NCBI GenBank assembly: GCA_028818995.1
Contig: JAPPMR010000341.1
Span: 1-5,544, forward strand
Length of the DNA: 5,544 bases
Direction of reading: 5' to 3'
Source of the DNA: Candidatus Poribacteria bacterium
GTDB taxonomy: Bacteria; Poribacteria; WGA-4E; WGA-3G
The position numbers and the translations under genes are program-made. Positions 5,203-5,544 of this stretch are shown in pieces. Position 1 is the first letter of the stretch. Every line of letters starts with the position of its first letter. A model generated the notes under the pieces. It did no database searches and was not told the origin of the DNA. It worked only from the letters and a program-made list of their open reading frames with translations.

Positions 5203-5227
5203 CTTAAATCATGAGTCACGAAAGAAA

Positions 5228-5294
5228 TCGGGAATCGGAGTTCCCTCCTACAAAGACAGACCTATTTTCTGTAGGAGCGATCTCCGAATCGCGA
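5228..5294. repeat. REP-like inverted doublet (two GTAG-headed hairpins facing each other)
   Basis: Two 25-base arms (5228-5252 and 5270-5294) are inverted with 21 of 25 matching and a 17-base centre. Each arm is itself a small hairpin: GGGAA-TCGGAG-TTCCC (5230-5245) and GCGAT-CTCCGA-ATCGC (5277-5292). The loops are reverse complements of each other. Read outward from the centre, each arm starts with GTAG (5271-5274, and CTAC at 5248-5251) then GA then the hairpin. This is the layout of REP elements and REPIN doublets mobilised by RAYT (TnpA-REP) transposases, although no such gene is in the window. No T tract follows, so it is not a classic terminator. Confidence 0.75.
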
Positions 5295-5415
5295 CATTTA
5301 CCTATAAAATATGAGTAGACACAGCAGTGTGTGTTTCGCTTGTAAACGGGTCTCAACTTTATTGGTATTCAAACGTCTTGATTATAGTAGAATCTAAGAA
5401 TATAGATATTTCTCG

Positions 5416-5439
5416 GTAGGCGAGGTTTCCTAACCTCGC
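5416..5439 (+). repeat. Second GTAG-headed palindrome (REP-like)
   Basis: GTAG (5416-5419) is followed at once by GCGAGGTT-TCCT-AACCTCGC (5420-5439), a perfect 8-bp stem with a 4-base loop. It shares the GTAG head with the 5228-5294 doublet but has an unrelated stem and loop, so it would be a different REP family. From memory such 'GTAGGCGAGG...CCTCGC' palindromes are common between genes in Poribacteria. Confidence 0.65.
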
Positions 5440-5482
5440 TGGTGCAGCGTGTATAAATGATTCTAAATTTACAATAAACAGT

Positions 5483-5513
5483 TTGTAAAATAACCTAAGT
5501 TGCTACCTATAAT
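5483..5513 (+). promoter_or_regulatory. Weak candidate promoter for a gene beyond the window
   Basis: TTGTAA (5483-5488) and a perfect TATAAT (5508-5513) are 19 bases apart, which is long. The -35 overlaps one arm of the TTTACAA/TTGTAAA inverted repeat, which could act as an operator. No start codon is seen to confirm a gene downstream. Confidence 0.3.
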
Positions 5514-5544
5514 ATACTTTTAAATCCATGGGATTTGCTCTATA

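Larger units (their letters stand above)
5185..5544. other. Intergenic tail rich in palindromes
   Basis: No gene is visible in these 360 bases on either strand. Besides the REP-like elements there are two simple inverted repeats near the end: TTTACAA-8-TTGTAAA (5468-5474 and 5483-5489) and AAATCC-ATG-GGATTT (5522-5536). The part from 5296 to 5415 shows nothing recognisable. Confidence 0.6.

Noticed and set aside
5228..5439. CRISPR array or intrinsic terminators
   Set aside because: The repeats are inverted and of two different sequences, not regularly spaced direct repeats, and no T tracts follow the stems.

Overview
The window suggests a Gram-negative-type (diderm) bacterium. It encodes an Omp85-family outer-membrane protein with a signal peptide, three POTRA domains, a C-terminal barrel and a terminal Phe. 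Two GTAG-headed palindromic repeats lie downstream of it. From memory these repeats and the moderate G+C resemble Candidatus Poribacteria or similar uncultured lineages, but this is unverified.

Left part (1-2350): the window opens inside the 3' end of a gene that looks like the C-terminus of a class I SAM-dependent (N6-adenine) DNA methyltransferase. Two adjacent A+T-rich reading frames follow (451-819 and 825-1256). They read best as one roughly 268-residue gene split by a single-base frameshift near 810. Convergent to them on the minus strand is a toxin-antitoxin pair: a HicB-like antitoxin (1557-1874) and a RelE/ParE-type toxin (1282-1548), with palindromes upstream of the antitoxin. Just beyond, at 2135-2257, the last 40 codons of the methyltransferase-like gene recur as a stranded fragment, gap-free and about 95% identical to 263-377. 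The split gene and the TA pair are therefore bracketed by a direct repeat offset by 1872 bp. This is the most striking feature of the window.

Middle (2259-3136): a near-consensus sigma-70 promoter (TTGATA, 17 bp, TATAAT) precedes a DUF433 protein, a family often paired with a DUF5615 PIN-like toxin. No such partner follows here. On the minus strand is a small protein with one N-terminal membrane segment and a coiled coil. It contains an exact 21-bp tandem duplication, equal to one heptad, and has its own strong promoter (TTGACT, 18 bp, TATAAT).

Right part (3256-5544): the Omp85/BamA-TamA-like gene has a candidate extended -10 promoter divergent from the coiled-coil gene. The 360-bp tail after it has no gene. 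It holds a REP-like inverted doublet, in which the arm differences are compensated within each small hairpin, and a second GTAG-headed hairpin of different sequence.

Overall this looks like an accessory segment, with a restriction/modification-type gene end, toxin-antitoxin parts and a decaying gene, next to an envelope-biogenesis gene. No tRNA, rRNA, CRISPR array, intact transposase or integrase was seen.
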